From Actinotalea sp. JY-7876 (lineage in GTDB: Bacteria > Actinomycetota > Actinomycetes > Actinomycetales > Cellulomonadaceae), in the NCBI RefSeq assembly GCF_014042015.1, contig NZ_CP059493.1, forward strand, positions 3,472,001-3,536,000: DNA of 64,000 bases, given 5' to 3'. The notes below the pieces were generated by a model. It ran no database searches. It saw only the letters and a list, made by a program, of their open reading frames with translations, and was not told the origin of the DNA. The position numbers were made by a program, and so were the translations under genes. Below, piece by piece: positions 1 to 8,246 of this stretch; the first letter of the stretch is position 1; every line of letters begins with the position of its first letter.

Positions 1-435
1 CTCGAGGGCGCCGGGCCCGTCGCGGAGGCGCTGCGCGCGCTCGACCACCTGCCCACACGGCTGGCCGTGACCGCCGAGCGGACGCTGCTGACGGTGCTCG
101 AGGCCGGGTGCGCGGCCCCCATCGGCGCGCTCGGGTCCGTGGAGAGGGCCACCGGCGCCGCGCGGCACGGCGCCGGTCAGCGGCTGCGCCTCGACGCCGT
201 GGTGTGCGCGCCCGACGGCGCCGGCCAGGTGCGCTCGTCGGCGTCGGTGCCGCTGCCCGCCCAGCGCGAGGCGCAGGTCGCGGCGGCACGCCGCCTCGGG
301 GAGGAGGTCGCGCGGCACCTGCTCCTCGCCGGCGCCGCCGAGCTCGCGGACCTGCCCGGGACGCTGGGCCCCGTCGACGGCGGGGCGCCCTCGGTCGGGG
401 CACGCGCGGGACGCCCGGGCGAGGACGACGCGTGA
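1..435 (+). CDS. hemC: Hydroxymethylbilane synthase, C-terminal part (5' end outside window)
   Basis: The enzyme joins four porphobilinogens into hydroxymethylbilane, an early cytosolic step of heme synthesis. Only the last 144 codons are present, under half of the usual length of about 300 residues. The stretch LEAGCAAPIGA holds the Cys (codon 37 of the visible part) that carries the dipyrromethane cofactor in this family. A C-terminal domain of the expected size follows, ending in a Gly/Ala/Arg-rich tail. The TGA stop (433-435) overlaps the GTG start of the next gene, so translation is probably coupled. The assignment also rests on the following hemD, hemB and hemL genes. Confidence 0.93.
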   Translation, partial: LEGAGPVAEALRALDHLPTRLAVTAERTLLTVLEAGCAAPIGALGSVERATGAARHGAGQRLRLDAVVCAPDGAGQVRSSASVPLPAQREAQVAAARRLGEEVARHLLLAGAAELADLPGTLGPVDGGAPSVGARAGRPGEDDA

Positions 436-1319
436 CGCCCGATCTCGCCGGCTGGCGTGTGCTCGTCCCCCGCGGTGGCGAGTGGGGCGAGCGGGTGGCC
501 GGGATGCTGCACCAGCACGGTGCCGAGAGCGTCGTCGTACCCCTCATCGAGTTCGCACCGCCGCAGGACCTCACGCCGTTCGACTCCGTCCTCAACCGCC
601 TCGCGCGCGGCGACTACGACTGGCTGGTCGTCACCAGCGCCACCACGGTGCAGTCGCTCTCGGGTCGCGTGGTGACGCTGGTCAACCGGGGCCGCGAGAC
701 GCCCGCGACGGCGCTGGCCACGTTCGTGGGCGACACGAGCGTGGCCGCCGTCGGCCCCGGCACCGCGCGGGCGCTCGAGCGCGCCGCGGTGACGCCGTCC
801 CTCGTGCCCACCGGCGAGCGGTCCGCCCGCGGCCTGCTCGCGGAGTTCCCGCGCCCCGAGGACGTCGTCCGCCTGCCCGGCCGGCCCGGGCGGGTCCTGC
901 TCCCGCAGTCCGACCTCGCCGAGCCGACGCTCGCCGACGGGCTGCGTGGGCTCGGCTGGGAGGTCGACGTCGTCGTGGCCTACCGGACGCTGTCCGGACC
1001 GGTGCCCGGCGAGGGCCTGCGCACGCAGGTGCGGACCGGCGAGTTCGACGCCGTCCTGCTCAGCTCCGCGAGCACGGTCGCCAACCTGCTCGAGCTCGTC
1101 GGCACCCCGCCGCCCACCACGGTCGTGTGCTGCATCGGCCCGCGCACCGAGCAGGCGGCCCGGGAGCACGGGCTGCCCGTGCACGTCGTCCCCGCCCAGG
1201 CGTCGGGCGAGGAGCTCGTCGACGCGCTCGCCGCCTACGCGGCGGGGCGGGCGCCGTCGGCCCCGCCGGGGGTCTCGACCGCGGCCCCGCCGTCACCCCG
1301 TCCCCCCGAGGAGTCCTGA
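432..1319 (+). CDS. hemD: Uroporphyrinogen-III synthase
   Basis: HemD closes and inverts ring D of hydroxymethylbilane to give uroporphyrinogen III. The 295-residue protein begins [18 protein letters not shown] and has the two alternating alpha/beta halves of the family. Conserved stretches include VTSATTV and, in the second half, LLSSASTV followed by [14 protein letters not shown]. The C-terminal 25 residues are Pro/Ala-rich and probably disordered. The GTG start is chosen because it overlaps the hemC stop and lies exactly where HemD homology starts; the frame stays open upstream to 108, but that part only shadows hemC. The stop overlaps the hemB ATG. Confidence 0.92.
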   Translation: MTPDLAGWRVLVPRGGEWGERVAGMLHQHGAESVVVPLIEFAPPQDLTPFDSVLNRLARGDYDWLVVTSATTVQSLSGRVVTLVNRGRETPATALATFVGDTSVAAVGPGTARALERAAVTPSLVPTGERSARGLLAEFPRPEDVVRLPGRPGRVLLPQSDLAEPTLADGLRGLGWEVDVVVAYRTLSGPVPGEGLRTQVRTGEFDAVLLSSASTVANLLELVGTPPPTTVVCCIGPRTEQAAREHGLPVHVVPAQASGEELVDALAAYAAGRAPSAPPGVSTAAPPSPRPPEES

Positions 1320-2302
1320 TGCCGTTCCCCGCGGTCCGTCCGCGCCGCCTGCGCACCACCCCCGCGATGCGCCGCCTGGTCGCGCAGGCCCACGTCACGC
1401 CGGCGCAGCTGGTGCTGCCCCTGTTCGTGCGCGAGGGGGCGAGCGAGCCCGTGCCGATCGGCTCCATGCCCGGCGTCGTGCAGCACAGCCGGGACAGCCT
1501 GCGTGCCGTGGCCGCGCGCGCGGCGACCGCCGGCCTCGGCGGCGTCATGCTCTTCGGCGTCCCCACCACGCGCGACGCCACCGGCAGCGCCGCCTGCGAC
1601 CCCGCGGGCGTGCTCAACCGCGCGATCGCCGACGTCGTCGCGGAGGTGGGCGACGCCGTCGTCGTGCAGGCGGACCTGTGCCTCGACGAGTTCACCGACC
1701 ACGGCCACTGCGGCGTCCTGGACGCGCACGGGCGGGTGGACAACGACGCGACGCTCGAGCAGTACCGGGCGATGGCGCTCGCGCAGGCCGAGGCCGGCGC
1801 CCACCTGCTGGGGCTCAGCGGCATGATGGACGGCCAGGTGGCCGCGGTGCGCGACGCGCTCGACGGCGCCGGCCGGTCCGACGTCGCGCTGCTGGGCTAC
1901 GCGGCCAAGTACGCGTCGGCGTTCTACGGGCCGTTCCGCGAGGCCGTCGAGTCCACCCTCGAGGGCGACCGGCGCACGTACCAGCTGGACCCGGCGAACC
2001 GCCGCGAGGGCGTGCGCGAGGCGCTGCTCGACGTCGACGAGGGCGCCGACGTCGTCATGGTCAAGCCCGCGATGTCCTACCTGGACGTGCTGGCGGACGT
2101 GGCCGCCGCGAGCCCGGTGCCCGTGTGGGCGTACCAGGTCTCGGGCGAGTACGCGATGGTCGAGGCGGCCGCGGAGCGCGGCTGGATCGACCGCCGGCGG
2201 GCCGTGACCGAGTCCGTCGTGAGCATCCGGCGCGCGGGGGCCGACGCCGTGCTGACCTACTGGGCGCTGGAGCTGGCGTCCTGGCTGAAGGAGGAGCAGT
2301 GA
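1319..2302 (+). CDS. hemB: Delta-aminolevulinic acid dehydratase (porphobilinogen synthase)
   Basis: HemB condenses two 5-aminolevulinate molecules into porphobilinogen. The 327-residue length is normal. The two active-site lysines are clear: K197 in [11 protein letters not shown] and K249 in [11 protein letters not shown]. The metal-site segment reads [14 protein letters not shown], keeping Cys121 and Cys131 but with Asp123 where classical zinc enzymes have the middle Cys, so the site is neither the full three-Cys zinc type nor the Asp-rich magnesium type. The start ATG overlaps the hemD stop and follows GAGGAG. The stop overlaps the hemL GTG. Confidence 0.97.
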   Translation: MPFPAVRPRRLRTTPAMRRLVAQAHVTPAQLVLPLFVREGASEPVPIGSMPGVVQHSRDSLRAVAARAATAGLGGVMLFGVPTTRDATGSAACDPAGVLNRAIADVVAEVGDAVVVQADLCLDEFTDHGHCGVLDAHGRVDNDATLEQYRAMALAQAEAGAHLLGLSGMMDGQVAAVRDALDGAGRSDVALLGYAAKYASAFYGPFREAVESTLEGDRRTYQLDPANRREGVREALLDVDEGADVVMVKPAMSYLDVLADVAAASPVPVWAYQVSGEYAMVEAAAERGWIDRRRAVTESVVSIRRAGADAVLTYWALELASWLKEEQ

Positions 2303-3819
2303 GCGAGCCCGCGGGCAGCGGTACGGCGGACGGTGCGATCAGCAGCGACCCCGGCGGTCGTGGCGTGACCGGCACGGCGTCGGTGGACGCCGTCGGCGGC
2401 GTGCCGGAGGCCGGCTCGACGTCCGGTGACCACGGGCCGAGCGAGGTCGCGCCGGCGGAGCGCGCCCTCGGCGGCGGCGCGGTGCCGGACCGGACCGAGG
2501 TGCCCGTGTCCGAGGCGCTCTTCGCCGAGGCCCAGGCCGTGCTGCCCGGCGGCGTGAGCTCGCCCGTGCGCGCGTTCCGGTCGGTCGGCGGGACGCCGCG
2601 GTTCATGGTCTCGGCGAGCGGCGCGTACCTCACCGACGCCGACGGCCACGAGTACGTGGACCTCGTCGGGTCGTGGGGCCCCGCGCTGCTGGGTCACGCC
2701 CACCCCGGCGTGGTCTCGGCCGTGCAGGACGCCGCCGCGCTCGGCCTGTCCTTCGGGGCGCCGACCGCGCGCGAGACGGACCTGGCCGAGGAGATCCGGC
2801 GGCGCGTCCCGGCCGTCGAGCGGCTCCGCTTCGTCTCGACCGGCACCGAGGCGACCATGACGGCCGTGCGCCTCGCGCGCGGCGTGACCGGGCGGCCGCT
2901 CGTCGTGAAGTTCTCGGGGTGCTACCACGGGCACCTGGACTCGCTGCTGGCCGCCGCCGGGTCCGGCGTGGCGACGCTCGCGATGCCCGGCTCGGCGGGC
3001 GTCACGCCGGCGACGGCGGCCGAGACGCTCGTCCTGCCGTACAACGACGTCGCCGCGGTCGAGGCCGCGTTCGCCGCCCACGGCGACCGGATCGCCGTCG
3101 TGATCACCGAGGCGGCGCCCGCGAACATGGGCGTCGTGCCGCCGTTGCCGGGGTTCAACCGCGCGCTTCGGGAGATCACCGCCCGGCACGGGGCGCTGCT
3201 CGTGCTCGACGAGGTGCTCACCGGGTTCCGTGCCGGGCCGTCCGGCTGGTGGGGCCTCGAGGGCGCCGTCGAGGGCTGGGCCCCCGACCTGCTGACCTTC
3301 GGCAAGGTCATCGGCGGCGGGCTCCCCGTCGCCGCCGTCGGCGGGCGGCGCGACGTCATGGAGCAGCTGGCTCCGCTGGGCCCGGTCTACCAGGCGGGCA
3401 CCTTGTCCGGGAACCCCGTCGCGACCGCGGCGGGGCTCGCGACGCTGCGCGCGGCCGACGCCGAGACGTACGTCCGGATCGCCCGAGCGGCCGACGCCGT
3501 GTCCCACGGCCTCTCCGCGGCGCTCGCCGCGCAGGGGGTGGCGCACTCGATCCAGCGGGCCGGCACGCTGTTCAGCGCGGCGTTCGTGGACCCCGCCGAC
3601 GGGCCCGTGACCGACTACGCGCGGGCGCAGCAGCAGGAGGCGTTCCGCTACCCGGCCCTGTTCCACGCGCTCCTGGAGGCGGGGGTGCACGCGCCGCCGA
3701 GCGTGTTCGAGGCGTGGTTCGTCTCGGCCGCCCACGACGACGCGGCGGTCAACCGCATCCTCGACGCGCTCCCCGCCGCCGCCCGCGCCGCGGCGGCGGC
3801 CACCCCCGAGCCGGCCTAG
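2299..3819 (+). CDS. hemL: Glutamate-1-semialdehyde 2,1-aminomutase
   Basis: HemL is the PLP enzyme that turns glutamate-1-semialdehyde into 5-aminolevulinate, the precursor used by HemB. The PLP lysine is K336 in [11 protein letters not shown], and [11 protein letters not shown] and [15 protein letters not shown] are typical of the family. The 506-residue product is about 65 residues longer than usual because of a Gly/Ser/Ala-rich N-terminal extension; homology starts near [19 protein letters not shown] 2299 was chosen because AAGGAGG lies just upstream and it overlaps the hemB stop. GTG codons at 2500 and 2506 would give the standard length but lack good spacing from a ribosome site. Last gene of the heme operon. 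Confidence 0.95.
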   Translation: MSEPAGSGTADGAISSDPGGRGVTGTASVDAVGGVPEAGSTSGDHGPSEVAPAERALGGGAVPDRTEVPVSEALFAEAQAVLPGGVSSPVRAFRSVGGTPRFMVSASGAYLTDADGHEYVDLVGSWGPALLGHAHPGVVSAVQDAAALGLSFGAPTARETDLAEEIRRRVPAVERLRFVSTGTEATMTAVRLARGVTGRPLVVKFSGCYHGHLDSLLAAAGSGVATLAMPGSAGVTPATAAETLVLPYNDVAAVEAAFAAHGDRIAVVITEAAPANMGVVPPLPGFNRALREITARHGALLVLDEVLTGFRAGPSGWWGLEGAVEGWAPDLLTFGKVIGGGLPVAAVGGRRDVMEQLAPLGPVYQAGTLSGNPVATAAGLATLRAADAETYVRIARAADAVSHGLSAALAAQGVAHSIQRAGTLFSAAFVDPADGPVTDYARAQQQEAFRYPALFHALLEAGVHAPPSVFEAWFVSAAHDDAAVNRILDALPAAARAAAAATPEPA

Positions 3820-3920
3820 GCCCAGCCGCCCACCCCAACCCGCCCACGCACCACCAGCCCACCCACGGCGGCAGGCCCAGCGCCGCCGCACCCGGCCGCT
3901 CCACCCGCCGCACAGATGTT

Positions 3921-3998
3921 CGGATGCGAGCACCTGCACCCCTGGAGTGGTTCCTTACGCGGCCACCCGCACGGATGCGCGCGTTCGCGCATCCGCAC
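3921..3998. repeat. 78-base dispersed repeat, family A, copy 1
   Basis: This stretch aligns without gaps to 5990-6067, with about 66 of 78 bases identical. Its right part forms a hairpin with a 10-base perfect stem, CGGATGCGCG / CGCGCATCCG, and a CGTT loop. It lies between the convergent 3' ends of hemL and the VanX-like gene, so here it could also act as a two-way terminator, although there is no T run. The two copies bracket the two-gene unit at 4064-5814. Confidence 0.75.
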
Positions 3999-4063
3999 CG
4001 CCGCCGCACCTGGCGCGGGGGCGGCGGGTGAGCGGGGCCCGGGGGCGCAGCGGCGGGCCCGGG

Positions 4064-4738
4064 TCAGGCGGTCGTGAGGCCGTAGGGGACCGTGCGGGTG
4101 CCGGTGACCCGGCCCCACTGGTGGGTGCCGTGCTCCCAGTGCCACCACTCCTGCTCGTTGACGACGAAGCCCGCCGTCACCATGACGTGGGCGAGGAGGC
4201 GCCGCGCGTCGCGGGTGGCGGGGTCCGCGCCGGGGACCTCGAGCGCCGTCGGGGCCGCGTCGGGCGTGAAGGCGTCGAAGTCGGTGCCGAGCGCGAGCGG
4301 CAGCCCGCGCCAGGCGAGCGTGAGGTCCACCGTGCCGCCGGTCGTGTGGGGCGGCGCAACCGGTCCGTCCGGGTCGGCCACGAAGCCGGTCACGGGCCCC
4401 CCGTGCGCCCGCTCGTAGAAGGCGACGAGCTCCCGCTGCAGCGCCTGGGGCCGCCAGGCGTCCAGGACGCACAGGGACCAGCCGGGAGGCAGCGACCGGT
4501 CGGCGGCCCGCAGCCGCGCGACGACGTCGGCCCGCAGCCGCGGCTCGGCGGGCACGGACGGCAGGTGGAGGTGGGCGTACACGCCGAAGGTCGCGAGCGC
4601 GGGGCGCACCGGCACGAGCGGCGTGCGGTCGTCGGCGACCACGACGTCGTCGGCGCCCAGCACCGGCACGGGCGCGGCGACGGCCGGCAGCCCGGTGGGG
4701 ACCACCGCGTCGGGCGGGACGGGGGCGAGCCAGCTCAC
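4064..4738 (-). CDS. D-alanyl-D-alanine dipeptidase, VanX/M15D family
   Basis: Family members are zinc peptidases that split D-Ala-D-Ala and related dipeptides, either for wall turnover or for glycopeptide resistance. The 224-residue protein keeps the metal-site pattern: PHTTGG-TVDLTL supplies His and Asp with the VanX spacing of seven, and NEQEWWHWEHG supplies the catalytic Glu and third ligand His. LDAWRP is also typical. No signal peptide is seen, as for VanX. The GTG start at 4738 overlaps the stop of the upstream membrane-protein gene, making a two-gene operon. No vanH, vanA or vanRS is near, so a housekeeping or salvage role is more likely than vancomycin resistance. Confidence 0.85.
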   Translation of the reverse strand: MSWLAPVPPDAVVPTGLPAVAAPVPVLGADDVVVADDRTPLVPVRPALATFGVYAHLHLPSVPAEPRLRADVVARLRAADRSLPPGWSLCVLDAWRPQALQRELVAFYERAHGGPVTGFVADPDGPVAPPHTTGGTVDLTLAWRGLPLALGTDFDAFTPDAAPTALEVPGADPATRDARRLLAHVMVTAGFVVNEQEWWHWEHGTHQWGRVTGTRTVPYGLTTA

Positions 4739-5814
4739 GTCGTCACCCGCGTGGTCCACTCGAAGTGCACCCCCGAACCCGGCCACACCAGCGACTCGGG
4801 CGGCGCCTGGAAGACGTACCGCTGCAGGATCTTCGTCGACTCCTTCGCGGTGTCGCCGAGGCTTCGTCCGGGTGCGTGCGCGAGGAACGGCTGGGCCTCG
4901 AGCTGCAGCGACGGGTCCTGCGTGTAGAGGGTGAACGCCACGCGCGTCGCGCCGGCGCAGAAGTAGCGCGGGAAGAGCACGGGGAACGTCGTCGTCGCGG
5001 GGTCGAGCGGGAAGTCGAACGAGATCTCGACCATGACGTGCTCGTCGCGCCGGTCCTCGGGGGCGAGCGTGGCCTCCCAGCGCACCAGGTCGGGGATCGG
5101 CTCCCCGTGGGCCACCACGAGCGGCACGGACCGGCCGCCGACGTTGAGGGTGACGCGGCAGTGCTCGAGCACCGCCTCGCGCCAGGTGTCCCGGTCCACG
5201 CCGGGCAGCGGCACGAGCTCGCGCAGGATGCAGCCGGCGAGCTGGAACTCGTTGTGCAGGGCCGACGACGTCCGGGCGGCGCTCACCCAGACCACGCCGT
5301 CGGCGCCGACCGGCAGCACCCGCCGGGAGCGCAGCCGCGTGGTCACGAAGGTCGTGGGCACCGCGAGGGCGCCCACGGTGACCTCGCGCCCGGGATGGAC
5401 GCCGATGTCGTACGCGAGGTCCCACACGACCGAGCGGCGCTCGTGGCCGGCGGCCAGCAACGGTTCGACCGCCTCCGACCAGACCACCTGCGACCACTTG
5501 CGTGAGCCCTCGTCGCCGTCCAGTGACGCGTCGAGCACGGCCCGGTGCAGCCCGCGGACCTTGGGCAGCGGGACGAGGCCACGGATGCGGTCGGGGTCGA
5601 GGTCCCACAGCGAGGCACTGAGCTCGGGCAGGAAGATCGCGCCCGCGGCGACACCGGCGACGATGAGGACGAACTCCTGCAGCTGGGGCCAGTCGCCGCG
5701 GGCGTCCAGGGCCACGTAGATCGCGAAGCAGACGACCACGATGACCCACGCGCGGCGCGCCGCCGCCCGGACCAGGTGGTTCCACAGCATCACTGCCCGG
5801 GCGCGCAGGCGCAT
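4735..5814 (-). CDS. Predicted membrane protein of unknown function
   Basis: I do not recognise this 359-residue protein. Two hydrophobic helices lie near the N terminus (about residues 20-36, AWVIVVVCFAIYVALDA, and 44-66), and the rest looks like a soluble cytosolic domain with many charged residues and an ISFDFPLDP-type beta segment. There is no clear catalytic motif. The ATG at 5814 is preceded on the minus strand by AGAGGTGG, a good ribosome site. The stop overlaps the start of the VanX-like dipeptidase, which suggests joint expression. Both genes sit between the two copies of repeat family A. Confidence 0.75.
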   Translation of the reverse strand: MRLRARAVMLWNHLVRAAARRAWVIVVVCFAIYVALDARGDWPQLQEFVLIVAGVAAGAIFLPELSASLWDLDPDRIRGLVPLPKVRGLHRAVLDASLDGDEGSRKWSQVVWSEAVEPLLAAGHERRSVVWDLAYDIGVHPGREVTVGALAVPTTFVTTRLRSRRVLPVGADGVVWVSAARTSSALHNEFQLAGCILRELVPLPGVDRDTWREAVLEHCRVTLNVGGRSVPLVVAHGEPIPDLVRWEATLAPEDRRDEHVMVEISFDFPLDPATTTFPVLFPRYFCAGATRVAFTLYTQDPSLQLEAQPFLAHAPGRSLGDTAKESTKILQRYVFQAPPESLVWPGSGVHFEWTTRVTT

Positions 5815-5989
5815 GGCTACTCCACCTCTCGACGGCCGCGCGCGGCACGCGGCCGCCGCGATTCTCCCGTCCCCGGCGAGCCACGTGATCATCGGCGCGC
5901 CGGTGGGCCCGCGCCGCCCCTCTGCCCCGCCCGGCAGCCGGCGCCCTCGCCCGTACCGGCAGGCACGCCACCCCCGCGGCTCACTCGCG

Positions 5990-6067
5990 CGGATCCGTGC
6001 ATCTGCGCGGATGGAGGGGTTCCTTACGCGGCCAGGTGCACGGATGCGCGCGTTCGAGCATCCGCAC
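5990..6067. repeat. 78-base dispersed repeat, family A, copy 2
   Basis: Second copy of the repeat at 3921-3998, in the same orientation and without gaps. The central block GGTTCCTTACGCGGCCA is identical in both. Its hairpin is CGGATGC / GCATCCG around a longer loop, because one stem pair is changed. It lies in the 380-base stretch 5815-6194, upstream of the membrane-protein gene (minus strand) and after the 3' end of the amylase, so a simple terminator role does not fit this copy. Confidence 0.75.
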
Positions 6068-6114
6068 GCCGGGGCGCCGGGGTGGTGGGTGGTGGGGTGG
6101 TGGTGCCAGGGGGT

Positions 6115-6177
6115 GGGCGCGGGCCCGGTGGCGCCGGGCGCGGGCCCGGTGGTGCCGGGCGCGGGGGCCGGGGTGCC
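6115..6177. repeat. Three tandem 21-base repeats
   Basis: Three consecutive 21-base units (6115-6135, 6136-6156, 6157-6177) share the pattern GGGCGCGGGCCCGGTGGYGCC; the third has diverged. They lie just downstream of the amylase stop (minus strand) in the 380-base non-coding stretch 5815-6194. The first two contain the palindrome GGGCCC. No function can be read from the sequence. Confidence 0.7.
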
Positions 6178-6194
6178 TGGGCGAGAGGGGGCCG

Positions 6195-7532
6195 TCAGCG
6201 CTCCGTGAGGACCGACCAGCCGTGGGGCGGGACCGTGACGCGCGCGTCGCCGGTCAGGTTCCCGCTGCCGGCCTCGACGGACGTGGCTCCGGGGACGTCG
6301 AGCGTGGCGGCGTCGTCGGCGAGGTTGAGCGCGACCACCAGCGCCTCCCCGCCGGCGGCCACCCGGTAGACCAGGTGCTCGTTCGTCGTCGTCAGGAGCG
6401 TCGCGGGAGCGGTGTGCAGCCACGGGTGCCGGCGCCGCAGCGCGATGAGCTCGCGGTGCAGCGCGAGGACGTGCGCCGCCTCCCCCTCCACGGGCCCGGG
6501 GCGGTCGGGGAACTCCGGGCGCACGGCGTCGTCGCCGCCCGCGCGGTCCTCCTTGACGCCGCGCATCCCCAGCTCGTCGCCCGCGTAGACGGTGGGCGTG
6601 CCGCCGAGCGTGAACAGCAGCACGACGGCGTGGGCCAGGTGCCGCTCGTCCGTGAGCCGGCTGGCGATGCGCGTGACGTCGTGGTTGCCGACGAAGGTCA
6701 GGGGGACGAAGTGCTCGAGGAACCCGTTGTGCCGCTGCAGGGACCACGCGAGCTCGTGGAAGTTCGTGTCGTTGAGCGAGCTCCAGATCGCCTTCCACAG
6801 CTCGTACTGCGTCACGGCGTCGAACCCGGCGCGCTCGACCGCCTCGACGTAGTCGCCGTGCAGCACCTCCCCGAAGACGTAGGCGTCCGGGTGCCGCTCG
6901 CGCACCCGCGGCAGCACCCTGGCCCAGAACGACGCCGGCACGGCGTAGGCCGCGTCGAGCCGCCACCCGTCGACCCCCCGTGAGAGCCAGTGATCCATCA
7001 CCGCGACCACATGGTCGACGACGACGTCGGCGTCGTGGTCGAGCGCGACCAGCGCGTGGTGGCCCTCGAAGTCGACGTACTGCGGCTCCGTGCCCGGGCC
7101 GGCGCCGTCGGGCCAGTGCAGGCGGAACCAGGCGTCCGACGGCCCGCCCGGTCCGTCGCGCAGCACGTCCTGGAACGCCGGGAAGCCGCGGCCCACGTGG
7201 TTGAAGACGCCGTCGAGCGTCACGCGCAGGCCGCGGGCCCGGGCGGCGTCGACGAGCGCCACCAGGTCGGCCTCCGTGCCGAGCCGCGGGTCGACCCGGA
7301 AGTGGTCGACGGTGTCGTAGCCGTGCGTCTGCGACGCGAACACCGGTCCCAGGGCGATCCCCGAGAGGCCGAGCTCGACGACGTGGTCCAGCCACGCGGC
7401 GATGCGGCCCAGGCGCGGGACGGGCGGGGCGTCGTCGGGCAGCGCCGTGGGCTCGGCGCCGACGAAGCCCAGCGGGTAGACGTGCCACCACAGGGCGTGG
7501 TCGACCCATGCGGGGCCGGTTCGCGTGGTCAT
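6195..7532 (-). CDS. Alpha-amylase family (GH13) glycoside hydrolase
   Basis: The 445-residue enzyme probably hydrolyses or transglycosylates alpha-glucans or maltodextrins in the cytosol, as there is no signal peptide. The GH13 regions are in order: DGVFNHVG (region I), GWRLDAAY with the nucleophile Asp (II), VFGEVLHGDY with the acid/base Glu (III), and FVGNHDVTRI with the third acid (IV). A small C-terminal beta domain follows. Exact specificity cannot be read; a neopullulanase or maltogenic-type enzyme is plausible. ATG 7532 is preferred over ATG 7535 because TACGGT lies 7 bases upstream, the leaderless spacing seen at many genes here. It stands alone with its own promoter. Confidence 0.9.
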   Translation of the reverse strand: MTTRTGPAWVDHALWWHVYPLGFVGAEPTALPDDAPPVPRLGRIAAWLDHVVELGLSGIALGPVFASQTHGYDTVDHFRVDPRLGTEADLVALVDAARARGLRVTLDGVFNHVGRGFPAFQDVLRDGPGGPSDAWFRLHWPDGAGPGTEPQYVDFEGHHALVALDHDADVVVDHVVAVMDHWLSRGVDGWRLDAAYAVPASFWARVLPRVRERHPDAYVFGEVLHGDYVEAVERAGFDAVTQYELWKAIWSSLNDTNFHELAWSLQRHNGFLEHFVPLTFVGNHDVTRIASRLTDERHLAHAVVLLFTLGGTPTVYAGDELGMRGVKEDRAGGDDAVRPEFPDRPGPVEGEAAHVLALHRELIALRRRHPWLHTAPATLLTTTNEHLVYRVAAGGEALVVALNLADDAATLDVPGATSVEAGSGNLTGDARVTVPPHGWSVLTER

Positions 7533-7539
7533 CATGACG

Positions 7540-7545
7540 ACCGTA
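7540..7545 (-). promoter_or_regulatory. -10 element of leaderless amylase promoter
   Basis: TACGGT on the minus strand ends 7 bases before the ATG at 7532, which would put the transcription start within a base or two of the start codon. No good -35 element is visible. This is inference from spacing that recurs at other genes in the window. Confidence 0.5.
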
Positions 7546-7578
7546 CCCGTGCCCGGTCGCGACGGCAGCGCCGCCGGA

Positions 7579-7598
7579 ATACCCCAGGGGGGTACCGT
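7579..7598 (+). promoter_or_regulatory. CsoR operator overlapping the -10 of the copper operon
   Basis: TACCCC-A-GGGGGGTA (7579-7594 with the leading A) is the pseudo-palindrome of G/C runs flanked by TA that CsoR repressors bind. It overlaps a likely -10 element TACCGT (7593-7598), so a bound repressor would block the promoter of csoR-copZ-copA. In the known system Cu(I) binding to CsoR releases it. Confidence 0.8.
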
Positions 7599-7628
7599 GT
7601 TGGAGCGGACGAGACCCGGGAGGACGCC

Positions 7629-7910
7629 ATGGCCGGCTACAGCGGCAGCAAGGACGAGTACCTCAAGCGGCTGCGCCGCATCGAGGGCCAGGTGCGCGGC
7701 ATCGCGCGCATGGTCGACGAGGACGAGTACTGCATCGACATCCTCACCCAGGTCTCGGCCGTCACCAAGGCCCTCCAGGCCGTGAGCCTGGGCCTGGTCG
7801 AGGACCACCTCGGGCACTGCGTGGTCCACGCGGCGCGCGAGTCGGACGAGGCCGGCGAGGCCAAGGTCCGCGAGGCGGCCGACGCGATCGCCCGCCTCGT
7901 CCGCAGCTGA
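7629..7910 (+). CDS. csoR: Copper-sensing transcriptional repressor
   Basis: CsoR is an all-helical repressor that leaves DNA when it binds Cu(I). The 93-residue protein holds the family's Cys-His-Cys site: Cys in DEYCIDIL, then His and Cys four apart in EDHLGHCVV. The motif LKRLRRIEGQVRGIARMV is the conserved DNA-contacting N terminus. ATG 7629 follows GGGAGGACGCC, a good ribosome site. It is first in an operon with copZ and copA and lies right after its own operator, so autoregulation is expected. Close relatives sense nickel or sulfide, but this ligand set and these neighbours point to copper. Confidence 0.95.
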   Translation: MAGYSGSKDEYLKRLRRIEGQVRGIARMVDEDEYCIDILTQVSAVTKALQAVSLGLVEDHLGHCVVHAARESDEAGEAKVREAADAIARLVRS

Positions 7911-7965
7911 CGACCCCCGCACCGGCGGCACCGCCGGGCAGGAAGAACCCACGAAGGAGCACCCC

Positions 7966-8199
7966 ATGAGCACCACCACCACGATCGGCGTCCAGGGCAT
8001 GACCTGCGGCCACTGCGTCAGCGCGGTCGACGAGGAGCTGCGGACCCTCCCGGGCGTGACCGACGTCGCGGTCGAGCTGGTCTCCGGTGGCACGTCGCAG
8101 GTGACGATCACCTCCGACGCCGCCCCGTCGGACGACGCCGTCGCGGCCGCCGTGGCCGAGGCCGGCTACGCCGTCGCACCGCCGCGCTCGCTGCTCTGA
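7966..8199 (+). CDS. copZ: Copper chaperone, heavy-metal-associated domain protein
   Basis: A single 77-residue HMA domain with the Cu(I)-binding motif GMTCGHC near residue 12. Such chaperones carry Cu(I) in the cytosol to the P-type ATPase. The ATG is preceded by AAGGAGCACCCC. It sits 55 bases after csoR and 47 before copA, so the three genes are most likely one transcript. Confidence 0.95.
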   Translation: MSTTTTIGVQGMTCGHCVSAVDEELRTLPGVTDVAVELVSGGTSQVTITSDAAPSDDAVAAAVAEAGYAVAPPRSLL

Positions 8200-8246
8200 G
8201 CACGCGGCACCCGATCTCCACCCACCCCTCGTCAGGACGTGATGGC

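Noticed and set aside
946-2298. Open frame continuing upstream of hemL through hemD and hemB
   Set aside because: Arg/Pro-rich shadow without homology; hemL starts at GTG 2299 with its own ribosome site.
4064-4738. Vancomycin-resistance vanX
   Set aside because: No vanH, vanA, vanR or vanS genes nearby; a general D,D-dipeptidase is more likely.
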